DNA of 64,000 bases. Origin: Gordoniibacillus chartarius (GTDB lineage Bacteria > Bacillota > Bacilli > Paenibacillales > NBRC-103111). Below, piece after piece: positions 34,465-43,287 of the stretch. Location: positions 1-64,000 of the forward strand of contig NZ_JBHLWN010000102.1 of the NCBI RefSeq assembly GCF_042432825.1, read 5' to 3'. The notes below the pieces were generated by a model, which did not search any database, had not been told where the DNA came from, and saw only the letters and a list, made by a program, of their open reading frames with translations. The translations under genes and the position numbers were made by a program. The stretch's first letter is position 1; the number at the start of each line of letters is the position of its first letter.

Positions 34465-34501
34465 TTAAGTATTAAATTTAAATCGATGAGGAGAGGTACT
34501 C

Positions 34502-36685
34502 ATGGAATCTATGTCTTCTACAAACGGCGGTAAATGTCCATTCATGCATGGAAGCGCTACAAGTCACAAACCAACAGTCACGACGAATAAAGACTGGTGG
34601 CCTAACCAGATGAACTTGAACATTTTGCATCAGCATGACCGCAAATCGAACCCAATGGGGGAAGATTTCAATTACGCCGAGGAGTTCAACAAGCTAGACT
34701 ACGAAGCTCTGAAGCAAGACCTTCGCGAGCTTATGACAAACAGCCAAGATTGGTGGCCGGCTGACTATGGTCATTACGGCCCGTTTTTTATCCGGATGGC
34801 TTGGCACTCTGCTGGTACATATCGTACCGGAGACGGACGCGGAGGCGCCGGAACCGGCACACAGCGGTTTGCGCCCTTAAACAGCTGGCCCGACAACGGC
34901 AACCTCGATAAAGCCCGCCGGCTGCTTTGGCCGATTAAACAAAAGTATGGAAACAAGATCTCATGGGCCGATTTGTTCGTTCTAACCGGCAATGTCGCTA
35001 TTGAATCCATGGGCGGCAAGACATTTGGATTTGGCGGCGGTCGCGCGGATGTGTGGCATCCGGAAGAAGACATTTACTGGGGTGCTGAGAAGGAATGGCT
35101 GGGGGATACCCGTTATACCGGCGATCGCGACCTGGAAAATCCGCTTGCCGCCGTTCAGATGGGTCTCATTTATGTGAACCCGGAAGGTCCGAACGGCAAG
35201 CCTGATCCGCTCGCCAGCGCCCGCGACATCCGCGAAACGTTCAAACGGATGGGCATGAACGACGAAGAAACCGTTGCACTCGTGGCCGGCGGACATACGT
35301 TTGGCAAAGCGCACGGGGCGGGCGATGCGTCGCTTGTCGGTCCGGAGCCGGAAGCCGCTCCCGTTGAAGCGCAAGGTTTAGGCTGGCTGAGCACGCATGG
35401 CTCCGGCAAAGGCCGCGACACCATCACCAGCGGTATTGAAGGCGCTTGGACGGCGAATCCGACGCAGTGGGATAACGGTTATTTTGAAATGCTGTTCGGA
35501 TATGAATGGGAGCTGACGAAGAGTCCGGCAGGCGCGCATCAATGGGCCCCTGTCAACCCTGCGAAGGAGCATCTTGCGCCGGACGCGGAGGATTCGTCCG
35601 TACGCGTGCCGACAATGATGACCACCGCGGATATGGCATTGCGTGTCGACCCGGAGTACGAGAAGATCTCCCGCCGATTCTATGAGAATCCGGATCAGTT
35701 TGCAGATGCGTTCGCTCGCGCGTGGTTCAAACTCACACACCGCGACATGGGACCTCGCGCAAGATATCTGGGCCCGGAAGTTCCTGAAGAAGTGCTGATC
35801 TGGCAAGATCCTGTTCCAGCTGTCGATTATGAATTAACGGATACAGAAGTGGCAGAGCTGAAAGCAAAGCTTCTGGAGTCCGGTCTTACCGTCAGCGAGC
35901 TGGTCACAACGGCTTGGGCTTCCGCCAGCACCTTCCGCGGCTCCGACATGCGCGGCGGCGCGAACGGCGCCCGCATCCGTCTTGCTCCGCAGAAGGACTG
36001 GGAAGTGAACGAACCGCAGCAGCTTTCCAAAGTACTTGCGACACTCGAATCGATTCAAGCTGGCTTGGAGAAAAAAGTCAGCATGGCCGATTTGATTGTA
36101 CTAGGCGGCAGCGCCGCAGTAGAGAAAGCTGCACGAGATGCAGGCTTTGATGTAACCGTTCCTTTCGCTCCCGGTCGCGGCGATGCAAGCCAAGAGCAAA
36201 CCGATGTGGACAGCTTTGCCGTTCTGGAGCCGGTCGCCGACGGTTTCCGCAACTATCAGAAGAAGCAGTACAGCGTAAGTTCCGCAGAGCTCCTCGTAGA
36301 CAAAGCACAGCTGCTCAACCTTACTGCACCTGAAATGACCGTACTTGTCGGCGGCATGCGTGTTCTGGGCACAAACTTCGGCGGTACATCACACGGCGTA
36401 TTCACCGATCGTGCAGGCATGCTAACGAACGACTTCTTTGTGAACGTGCTGGATATGGGCATCCAGTGGAAGCCAGCAGAAGGAGGCGTATTCGAAGGAC
36501 GCGACCGCAAGACAGGTGAAGTCGTGCGTACGGCGACTACGGTTGACCTCGTGTTCGGTTCAAACTCCGTTCTGCGCGCTATTGCTGAGGTTTATGCTCA
36601 GGACGATAACCAAGAGAAGTTTGTGCGTGACTTTATTGCTGCATGGGTCAAGGTCATGAATGCAGACCGGTTCGACCTTAGATAA
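34502..36685 (+). CDS. katG: Catalase-peroxidase
   Basis: This 727-residue bifunctional haem enzyme destroys hydrogen peroxide and some organic peroxides. The N-terminal catalytic domain has the distal Trp101-His102 pair in RMAWHSAGTYR, the Tyr of the Met-Tyr-Trp adduct in YVNPEGPNG, and proximal haem ligand His265 in GGHTFGKAHG. The C-terminal half is the non-haem duplicated domain typical of KatG. There is no signal peptide. ATG 34502 is preceded by GAGGAGAGG. A PerR-like box at the promoter suggests peroxide induction. A terminator follows directly. Confidence 0.96.
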   Translation: MESMSSTNGGKCPFMHGSATSHKPTVTTNKDWWPNQMNLNILHQHDRKSNPMGEDFNYAEEFNKLDYEALKQDLRELMTNSQDWWPADYGHYGPFFIRMAWHSAGTYRTGDGRGGAGTGTQRFAPLNSWPDNGNLDKARRLLWPIKQKYGNKISWADLFVLTGNVAIESMGGKTFGFGGGRADVWHPEEDIYWGAEKEWLGDTRYTGDRDLENPLAAVQMGLIYVNPEGPNGKPDPLASARDIRETFKRMGMNDEETVALVAGGHTFGKAHGAGDASLVGPEPEAAPVEAQGLGWLSTHGSGKGRDTITSGIEGAWTANPTQWDNGYFEMLFGYEWELTKSPAGAHQWAPVNPAKEHLAPDAEDSSVRVPTMMTTADMALRVDPEYEKISRRFYENPDQFADAFARAWFKLTHRDMGPRARYLGPEVPEEVLIWQDPVPAVDYELTDTEVAELKAKLLESGLTVSELVTTAWASASTFRGSDMRGGANGARIRLAPQKDWEVNEPQQLSKVLATLESIQAGLEKKVSMADLIVLGGSAAVEKAARDAGFDVTVPFAPGRGDASQEQTDVDSFAVLEPVADGFRNYQKKQYSVSSAELLVDKAQLLNLTAPEMTVLVGGMRVLGTNFGGTSHGVFTDRAGMLTNDFFVNVLDMGIQWKPAEGGVFEGRDRKTGEVVRTATTVDLVFGSNSVLRAIAEVYAQDDNQEKFVRDFIAAWVKVMNADRFDLR

Positions 36686-36717
36686 CCGCTGAACCAGCTC
36701 ATCTGAATATGGCAAAG

Positions 36718-36758
36718 CAAAGAGCAGTGTTTGTTATTTCGATACTGCTCTTTGTTTT
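36718..36758 (+). terminator. katG terminator
   Basis: An 11-bp stem CAAAGAGCAGT / ACTGCTCTTTG with a 15-base AT-rich loop is followed by TTTTC, 33 bases after the katG stop. Confidence 0.8.
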
Positions 36759-36942
36759 CGAATGATTCCGATCTGATATTCGACTGAAAGTGAGAGTCAG
36801 GAAAGCTAATGAACTCCCGATAAGACGACGAAACATCGCCTGCTTTGGTGATGTTTTTTTGTGCAGGAATGGGGAACACGTAACGTCATGTTTTATACTA
36901 AAGTTACCGGTAAACAGATGCGCAACTTATTAGGAGATGATT

Positions 36943-37195
36943 ATGAAGCGGCTTTGGAAGGCGGGAGAACTTGCTAAGCTTACGGGACTCACGATACGGA
37001 CATTGAGAGTTTACGATCAGATCGGCCTGTGGCTCGCCATCGACGCATTCCGATTCGGGGCACAGGCAGTATAACGAAGCCGACCAATCGAGATTGCAGC
37101 GAATTTTGTCGTTAAAGGAGCTGGGCTTATCGCTGGAGGAGATCAAATCGGACTCTCGCCGGCTTGCGGATCGGCTGCTGCTTGCTGTGCGATAG
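36943..37195 (+). pseudogene. Frameshifted MerR-family regulator
   Basis: The first frame encodes a MerR-type HTH (MKRLWKAGELAKLTGLTIRT...YDQIGL) and then runs into nonsense and a TAA at about 37074. The second half of the MerR DNA-binding domain continues in another frame (SDSGHRQYNEADQSRLQRIL then LKELGLSLEEIK) to TAG 37193-37195, so a frameshift lies near 37030-37040. The effector domain is absent. An AGGAG site precedes the ATG, and a perfect palindrome TTACCGGTAA (36904-36913), perhaps the old operator, lies upstream. A sequencing error could explain the frameshift but not the missing C-terminal domain. Confidence 0.75.
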
Positions 37196-37238
37196 CCTTA
37201 ACCCGTTCCGCGAAAGAGGCGGGCCCTCACTACCGAAA

Positions 37239-37269
37239 TAAAAAAATGGTTACCCGTTAAAGGTAACCA
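37239..37269 (-). terminator. Terminator of the DJ-1/PfpI gene
   Basis: Read on the minus strand, the 8-bp perfect stem TGGTTACC / GGTAACCA with a 7-base loop is followed by a run of T residues. It lies about 10 bases after the stop of the gene at 37280-37855. Confidence 0.75.
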
Positions 37270-37279
37270 ATAATTAATC

Positions 37280-37855
37280 TTATTGAGCGGTATGGGTAGC
37301 ATTCACAAGCCGCAGGAACTCCCGCATGAAGCCCGGCAAATCAGGCCACGCATGGCCGGATACGAGTTGTCCATCGACATGCAGCGTGCCTTCCGCGTAT
37401 CGGGCGCCCAAGCGTTCGACGTCGAGGCGGCAAGCGTTGTAGGCAGCCATCGTTCGTCCCTCGAAGTAGGCCGTATCCTGCAGCGAGGCGAATACTTGCA
37501 CTGCATGGCAGATGGCGCCGACTGGCTTATTTTCCTCAAGGAAATGACGAAGTATCCGCGGCAGATGCTCATTCGAGCGAATATATTCCGGCGCGCGCCC
37601 GCCAGGGATGACGACGCCGGCGTATTCCGATGGTTCCACATCCGCGAATGCAATATGCGCTTGAAGCAGATGGGCAGGCTTTTCGGTGTACGTCTCCCAG
37701 CCTTCCACGAAATCATGGACGACGGTGTGAAGCGTTTTCTTGGATGGAGCGGCGATAACCGCTTCGTACCCTTCCTCTTGAATCCGGAAGTAAGGGTAGT
37801 ATACCTCCAATACCTCTGCTGCGTCGCCGGTCACCAAGAGAATTTTCTTCGACAT
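37280..37855 (-). CDS. DJ-1/PfpI family protein
   Basis: This 191-residue protein has the glutamine-amidotransferase-like fold. The nucleophile elbow is GAICHAVQV with Cys116-His117, and VVIPGGRAPEY precedes it. Members are glyoxalases, deglycases, chaperones or proteases of the PfpI/YhbO type, and the exact activity cannot be told from the sequence. The start follows GGGAGAGTGATTAC. It stands alone on the minus strand with its own terminator. Confidence 0.85.
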   Translation of the reverse strand: MSKKILLVTGDAAEVLEVYYPYFRIQEEGYEAVIAAPSKKTLHTVVHDFVEGWETYTEKPAHLLQAHIAFADVEPSEYAGVVIPGGRAPEYIRSNEHLPRILRHFLEENKPVGAICHAVQVFASLQDTAYFEGRTMAAYNACRLDVERLGARYAEGTLHVDGQLVSGHAWPDLPGFMREFLRLVNATHTAQ

Positions 37856-37986
37856 GTAATCACTCTCCCAATAAAGTGTGTGCCGAATGCAAAAAATCCG
37901 TTCCGTTTCAAGATGTGAGCAGTAACTGCCAGGAAAATGTTACCATACAAAATGCTCTTTGAGAATCGTACTTTTGAACTGTCATT

Positions 37987-39525
37987 TCATGTATAAATTT
38001 TTCTGCTCTTCCGGCTCCAGGCTTTAGTCAAGGACAGGGCGGCGAAGTAGGCCAGCATCGAGAAGCCGATGGAACCGACGGTTTTCCACAGCATGGAAAG
38101 GCTCAAACCATCGAAGTACCGGATCGCCCCTTGCCCGCAAAAAACCATCACAATCATGGCGAAAAAAACAGTCACATAGGGGCGGATGTCCCAGTAAAAC
38201 CCGATGCTGCCGGAGATCGAGTAGAAGTTGAGCAGCGCGATCAGCACAATACTGAGGCCCAGCGCAAAAGCGATTCCAACAATGCCGAAATGGCTGCCTA
38301 GTATGTAGATTGCTGCAACCTTGAACGCTGTGGCAATAACATAGTTCCAAAGGGTGGCATTCGCACGGCCGAGCCCTAGCAGTATGGCATGCAGCGGCGC
38401 ATCGAAATAATGAAGGAAAAACATGGGCGCCAGGATCTTCAGCAGCAGGCCGGCTTCCGGCGCGTCATAGATAATGGTGGTGAGCGGTGCGGCCCAAACG
38501 TACAGGATGACGGTGGCCGGCGCCCCGATGATAAGGCCTAAGCGCAAAGCTTGCTCCATTCTTTCGTGCATTAACAGGCTGTTCTTATTCGCTGCTGCTT
38601 CACTGATGGCCGGAATGAGGGCGGTGGACAGGGACTGGGTGATGAAGCTGGGCATGAAGAGAAGCGGGAAGGCATATCCGGCGATCATGCCGAACTGTTT
38701 GGTAGCCATGTCCGTGCCTATGCCCGCAGCGGCAAGGCTGGTCGTAATAAGCAGCGGCTGAAAGGCGCCATAGAGGGAATGAACCACACCATTACCGGTA
38801 GTCGGCAAGCCTATCCGAAGCAGCTCGAAGAGGGTCGATCGGCCCTTCCGAAGATGGGCGGCCCAAGTCTCTCCCGGCAGTTTCACCTCCCCGTGCAGCT
38901 TGTAGCTGGCAAGCAGAAACAGCAGACTGAAGCTCTCGCTCACCACCGATGCGGCCATAGCGCCTGCAGCCGCATAGGCAACGCCGTAGGGCAGCAGTAC
39001 GTGCACCAAGGCCAGCACACATGCGATCTGTACGGTGTTCTCCAAAACATCGGAGGCGGCGATGGCGTGCATCCGCTGCTTCCCGCGGAAGTATCCCTTC
39101 AGCACCGCCGATACGGCAACGATAGGCGCAATCGGCGTGATCGCAAGCATGGCGTAATACGCGCGCTCGTCGCTGAGCAGGACGGAGGCGATCCATTCCG
39201 AGCCGAGCAGGGAGAAGGTCGTCAGTGTGACACTCAGGAAGCCCGTAACGAACAGAGAGACGTGCAGGATTCTTCTTATCTTGACCCGGTCTCCCCGGGC
39301 ATCGGCCTCAGCGACCAGCTTGGAGATCGCGACCGGCAGTCCCAGCTCCGTAATCGTGATGACTAACGGAACCAGGGGATGCGCCATCATCAACAAGCCG
39401 ATTCCTTCCGCACCCAGCACCCTGGCTACGAACATTCCGCTGATGAAGCCTAGTATGCGGTTGATAAACGCGGCGACGGACAAGAAGACCGTTCCTCTAA
39501 TGAACGCTTGCGAAGGTTGCGGCAT
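37987..39525 (-). CDS. spoVB: SpoVB/MurJ-superfamily polysaccharide flippase
   Basis: This 512-residue polytopic membrane protein of the MATE-like MOP superfamily has about 14 hydrophobic segments. The N-terminus FIRGTVFLSVAAFINRILGF and the motif VLKGYFRGKQRM are characteristic of stage V sporulation protein B and YtgP/MurJ-like lipid II or polysaccharide flippases. Length matches B. subtilis SpoVB, which acts in spore cortex synthesis, but Paenibacilli have several paralogues, so the symbol is tentative. AGGAGG lies 12 bases before ATG. Confidence 0.78.
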   Translation of the reverse strand: MPQPSQAFIRGTVFLSVAAFINRILGFISGMFVARVLGAEGIGLLMMAHPLVPLVITITELGLPVAISKLVAEADARGDRVKIRRILHVSLFVTGFLSVTLTTFSLLGSEWIASVLLSDERAYYAMLAITPIAPIVAVSAVLKGYFRGKQRMHAIAASDVLENTVQIACVLALVHVLLPYGVAYAAAGAMAASVVSESFSLLFLLASYKLHGEVKLPGETWAAHLRKGRSTLFELLRIGLPTTGNGVVHSLYGAFQPLLITTSLAAAGIGTDMATKQFGMIAGYAFPLLFMPSFITQSLSTALIPAISEAAANKNSLLMHERMEQALRLGLIIGAPATVILYVWAAPLTTIIYDAPEAGLLLKILAPMFFLHYFDAPLHAILLGLGRANATLWNYVIATAFKVAAIYILGSHFGIVGIAFALGLSIVLIALLNFYSISGSIGFYWDIRPYVTVFFAMIVMVFCGQGAIRYFDGLSLSMLWKTVGSIGFSMLAYFAALSLTKAWSRKSRKIYT

Positions 39526-39677
39526 TGGGCATCATGTCCTCCTGTAGATCAAATACTATCATTGTATTTCACCTTTCGGAAAAACATGAGAACAAGCCAC
39601 ACGTCTACCGGAAGTTATCCAATTTCGCCTCAACAACATGAGGGGTAAGCAGAAGAGGGTTGCCAACAAAAAATATT

Positions 39678-39729
39678 GAACTAGTCGTTCCGAAATATAC
39701 TGGACTAATCATTCCTGAAATTATATACT
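39678..39729 (+). promoter_or_regulatory. TetR promoter with two operator copies
   Basis: Two related 14-mers, GAACTAGTCGTTCC (39678-39691) and GGACTAATCATTCC (39702-39715), lie in tandem. The second overlaps a promoter TGGACT (39701-39706), 17 bases, TATACT (39724-39729). A third copy, the perfect palindrome GGAACGATCGTTCC, lies after the TetR gene. The placement suggests autorepression. Confidence 0.6.
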
Positions 39730-39758
39730 GTAACTATCGAAACGGGGGAGGGAGCGCA

Positions 39759-40334
39759 ATGGGACGGCATAAAGAGTTTGACAAAGAAGCGGTGCTTCAT
39801 AAAGCGATGCTTGTTTTTTGGAAGAAAGGCTACGAAGCGGCAAGCATTCCCGAATTGTTGGAAGCCATGGAGTTAAGCAGATCCAGTCTGTACGAAACGT
39901 TCGGAGACAAACAAACGCTTTATATCGAGGCAATCAACCAGTACAAGAAATGGAGACAAGCCAAAAGGGACGTCCTCGTCCATGCGACTTCCGCCAAATC
40001 GGGAATCCGGCAGTACTTCGAGCTGCAAATCGATTCCGCTTTAGACAGCGAATCACCGGGGGGCTGTTTGATAACCAATGCTGCAGTTGGCATGGACTCG
40101 CCGGATGAGCAGCTGAATACGCTGATCAGGGAGCGGTTTGACGAGTTGGAGAAATCGTTCTACGAGCTGCTGCGCAAAGGGCAGGAGTCGGCGGAAATCT
40201 CCCCGGAGAAAGATATCAAGTCGTTGGCGCATTTGCTCTTAAACCTGAATCATAGCATCAACATCGTTGCAAAGGTGCAGGGTAACCGCAGCAAGATACA
40301 GCAGATGATAGATTTGGTGATGGAAATGCTATAA
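39759..40334 (+). CDS. TetR/AcrR-family repressor
   Basis: This 191-residue TetR regulator has the N-terminal HTH EAVLHKAMLVFWKKGYEAAS, LSRSSLYETFGDKQTLY, and a C-terminal ligand-binding domain with PGGCLITNAAV, as in the TetR_C (PF16925-like) group. ATG 39759 follows GGGGGAGGGAGCGCA. The gene precedes an MFS exporter, with operator-like repeats upstream of both, so it should repress itself and the transporter. The inducer is unknown. Confidence 0.88.
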   Translation: MGRHKEFDKEAVLHKAMLVFWKKGYEAASIPELLEAMELSRSSLYETFGDKQTLYIEAINQYKKWRQAKRDVLVHATSAKSGIRQYFELQIDSALDSESPGGCLITNAAVGMDSPDEQLNTLIRERFDELEKSFYELLRKGQESAEISPEKDIKSLAHLLLNLNHSINIVAKVQGNRSKIQQMIDLVMEML

Positions 40335-40354
40335 TGCATTTTCACGCACATACC

Positions 40355-40368
40355 GGAACGATCGTTCC
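40355..40368 (+). promoter_or_regulatory. Third TetR operator copy before the MFS gene
   Basis: The perfect 14-bp palindrome GGAACGATCGTTCC lies between the TetR stop (40334) and the MFS start (40400) and matches the two sites upstream of the TetR gene. Confidence 0.6.
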
Positions 40369-40399
40369 AATAAAACCTATTCACCGAGGAGTGTTTTGT

Positions 40400-41596
40400 A
40401 TGCAATCCGCTTCAATTCCAAGCGCAGAGAAATCGGTTTCGGCATCGCTGATTTTTATCCTTGCAGCCGCATGCGGCATCATCGCGGCAAATCTTTATTA
40501 TGCCCAGCCGCTTGTAGGTCCGATCGGTTCGAGCTTAGGGCTCTCCTCCGGGACAGCAGCGCTTATCGTTACGCTGGCCCAAGTCGGTTACGGGATCGGC
40601 TTGTTATTTATCGTACCTCTAGGAGACATCTTTGAAAATCGCAAGCTGATCGTTTCGTTATTGCTCATCACTGCCGTCGTTTTGACTATTGCCGCAATGG
40701 TCAAAAGCGCCGCTCTGTTCCTTAGCGCCTCGCTTGTTATCGGGGTAGGTTCCGTTGCAGCACAAAGCCTTGTGCCATATGCGGCTCATCTTTCGCCTGA
40801 AGCCGTGCGCGGCCGCAATGTGGGCAGCGTAATGAGCGGGCTGCTGCTGGGGATTATGCTCGCTCGTCCCATTTCAAGCCTGGTGGCGGAATATTTGGGC
40901 TGGCACGCCGTATATTTTATCTCCGCGGCATTGATTTTTATACTGGCTGTTGTATTGGCAAAGGCGCTGCCCGCAAGGCGGCCATCGACAGCAACAGCTT
41001 ACCCGGCGCTGCTGCATTCCATGCTGCATCTGCTGAAGACGACGCCGTCTTTGCGGCGAAGGGCGATTTATCATGCATGTGTTTTCGGTACATTCAGTTT
41101 GTTCTGGACAACGGTTCCGTTGGTACTCACAGGTCCGGCGTTTCATTTTACCCAGAAGGAGGTCGCTCTCTTTGCCTTAATCGGGGTAGTGGGGGCAATT
41201 GCGGCGCCGGTGGCGGGCCGAATGGCGGATCGTGGTTGGGTTCGCTCGGCGACAGGCTGGGCACTCGCCATCGTCATCATATCCGGACTGCTTCCCTTGC
41301 TGGTTCCGTTAGGCTCCGCATTCTCGTTATCCCTCCTCGTTGCTGCGGCCATTTTACTCGATATGGGCGTGTCCGCCAATCTGGTGCTCGGGCAGCGGGT
41401 AATCTTCTCATTGGGGGCGGAAATACGCAGCCGGCTTAACGGCTTGTATATGGCCATCTTCTTTGTCGGGGGAGCTGTCGGCTCGGCGGCAGGGGGCTGG
41501 GCTTACGGGGCTGCGGGCTGGGAAGCGGCGTTGCTGATCGGGATCGTCTTACCGGCCATCGCTTTGGTATATTATGCGACAGAGTATAGAAGGTAA
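40400..41596 (+). CDS. MFS efflux transporter
   Basis: This 398-residue major facilitator has 12 hydrophobic segments. It begins with the SLIFILAAACGIIAANLYYA pattern of the YnfM/AraJ-like DHA1 group (NLYYAQPLVGPI is characteristic) and has PLGDIFENRKLI in loop 2-3. It is probably a drug or sugar exporter controlled by the preceding TetR protein. ATG 40400 has GAGGAG 10 bases upstream. Confidence 0.85.
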   Translation: MQSASIPSAEKSVSASLIFILAAACGIIAANLYYAQPLVGPIGSSLGLSSGTAALIVTLAQVGYGIGLLFIVPLGDIFENRKLIVSLLLITAVVLTIAAMVKSAALFLSASLVIGVGSVAAQSLVPYAAHLSPEAVRGRNVGSVMSGLLLGIMLARPISSLVAEYLGWHAVYFISAALIFILAVVLAKALPARRPSTATAYPALLHSMLHLLKTTPSLRRRAIYHACVFGTFSLFWTTVPLVLTGPAFHFTQKEVALFALIGVVGAIAAPVAGRMADRGWVRSATGWALAIVIISGLLPLLVPLGSAFSLSLLVAAAILLDMGVSANLVLGQRVIFSLGAEIRSRLNGLYMAIFFVGGAVGSAAGGWAYGAAGWEAALLIGIVLPAIALVYYATEYRR

Positions 41597-41649
41597 CCTT
41601 CCGGGTTGTTTATTTCAATGCCTATTCCGTTGACGATATATTATTCTAA

Positions 41650-41698
41650 GAGGCTGTCCCCGAAACAAATATGTGTCTGTTCGGGGGACAGCTCTTTC
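41650..41698 (+). terminator. Terminator of the TetR-MFS operon
   Basis: A long stem GAGGCTGTCCCCGAA / TTCGGGGGACAGCTC, with minor imperfections, is followed by TTTC about 50 bases after the MFS stop. Confidence 0.75.
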
Positions 41699-41777
41699 AT
41701 GTTTAATGGCGCACTCGCTGAAGATTCACATTGAATTCACCCATAGTTCAAAGAATGTAAGTAATATACGATGCCCC

Positions 41778-41829
41778 AAAAGCCATGCATCCTTGCCGTG
41801 TGACCCGCCGCCGGAAGCATGGCTTTTTT
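41778..41829. terminator. Second hairpin between convergent MFS genes, possibly bidirectional
   Basis: Arms AAAAGCCATGC and GCATGGCTTTTTT flank a 28-base loop. It has T-rich ends on both strands and lies just downstream of the minus-strand MFS stop at 41842, so it may serve both genes. Confidence 0.6.
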
Positions 41830-41841
41830 GTATAACGAGGC

Positions 41842-43287
41842 TCAGGAATGCGAAGCCGAACGCTTGTCCTCCGTCCGGCGGAATCGGCCCAAAGAGACTG
41901 CCAAGGCCAGCAAGCAGACGAACAGTGCTACCCAGAATACAAAATGGAGAGCACCAAGCATTTGCAGCGGATCGGACGCCGCGGCATCCCCGCCGAGCAT
42001 ATGCAGATGCGTAGTATACAAGGAGACGGATACCGAGATGCCTAACACCATGCCGATATTGCGCACCAAAGCATTCAGGCCTCCGGCTGTCCCAAGCTTC
42101 GGTTTCGGGGCGGCTCCCATCACGCTGGCGTTGTTCGGCGATTGGAACAAGCCGCTGCCCAGACCGAAGATGGCGAGGTGCAAGCCAACCACCCAAGCGC
42201 TTTCGTGAACGGTCAACGTACTTAGAAGGCCGAAGCCGATGGCGTTCAATACGAGCCCGGCCGTCGTCAGAGCATTCGGTCCGATCTTATCCGACAGCCA
42301 GCCGGAGAAGGGAGCGACGACCGCCATCGTGAGCGGGTACATCATCATCGTATAGCCGGTGTGCTCCGGTGTGAAATGCAGTACATTTTCCATATAGAAA
42401 GGCATCATGACGTTGACGAAGAACATGGCGACGAAGCTCAATAGAGCAGTCATATTGCCGATGCGAAACGCACGGATGCGATAAAGACTGAAATCCAGCA
42501 TCGGCTGCTTCAGCCTCACCTCCCAGCGATAGAAGCACAGCAGAATCACGAAGGAAACCAGAAGCACTCCGATTGTTAGCGGCGAGGTCCAGCCCCATTC
42601 GTTGCCATTGGATATGGTGTACAGGAACGATACCATTCCGACGATGAACAAAGCGGAGCCGGCAAAATCAAACCCTTTGCTCCTTTCCTGCACTTGATCC
42701 TTCGGCAGCAGGAACGATCCGGCGATACAGGCGATAATGCCGATCGGGATGTTGATCCAGAAGATGGTGGGCCAGCCGAAGCGATCGACCAATATCCCGC
42801 CGATACCGGGGCCTGTCAGCGAGCCCAAAGAGACGACCGTACCGACGATGCCCATGGCCCGTCCGCGCTCCTTCGCCGGAAACACATCGGCAACGATGGC
42901 CTGGCTGTTGGACATAAGGCACGAGGCGCCGATCGCCTGCACGATTCTGGAAACAATCAGGACGCCCAGCGTCTGGGATAAGCCGCAGAAGGCCGAGCCC
43001 AGCGCAAACACAATGAATCCGTAATTATAAACGCGGCTTCTTCCGATCAAATCGGAAATCTTCCCCATAATCGGCAGCGTAGCGCAGATTGTGAGCAGGT
43101 ACGCTGTCAGCACCCATTGAACCGTATGGATCGGCGCTTGCAGCTCGCTGGACATGGTAGGCAGTGCAACATTCGCTATGCTGCCGTCGAGCGTGGCCAT
43201 GAAGGTCCCCAGCGAGACATTGGCCAGAACGACCCATCTGTTGGAAGGGACAGGTTCAGCAGAGGAAACGTGCGGGTTACGGCTCAA
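41842..43287 (-). CDS. MFS multidrug transporter, EmrB/QacA (DHA2) type
   Basis: This protein of about 481 residues has 14 hydrophobic segments. The DHA2 hallmarks are GTFMATLDGSIANVALPTM in helix 1, GKISDLIGRSRVYN in loop 2-3 and GSLTGPGIGGILVD (motif C). It exports drugs or similar compounds by proton antiport. TTG 43287 was chosen as start because AAAGGAG is 9 bases upstream and it gives the usual short N-terminus; a longer in-frame version starts at 43350. No regulator gene is adjacent. Confidence 0.84.
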   Translation of the reverse strand: MSRNPHVSSAEPVPSNRWVVLANVSLGTFMATLDGSIANVALPTMSSELQAPIHTVQWVLTAYLLTICATLPIMGKISDLIGRSRVYNYGFIVFALGSAFCGLSQTLGVLIVSRIVQAIGASCLMSNSQAIVADVFPAKERGRAMGIVGTVVSLGSLTGPGIGGILVDRFGWPTIFWINIPIGIIACIAGSFLLPKDQVQERSKGFDFAGSALFIVGMVSFLYTISNGNEWGWTSPLTIGVLLVSFVILLCFYRWEVRLKQPMLDFSLYRIRAFRIGNMTALLSFVAMFFVNVMMPFYMENVLHFTPEHTGYTMMMYPLTMAVVAPFSGWLSDKIGPNALTTAGLVLNAIGFGLLSTLTVHESAWVVGLHLAIFGLGSGLFQSPNNASVMGAAPKPKLGTAGGLNALVRNIGMVLGISVSVSLYTTHLHMLGGDAAASDPLQMLGALHFVFWVALFVCLLALAVSLGRFRRTEDKRSASHS

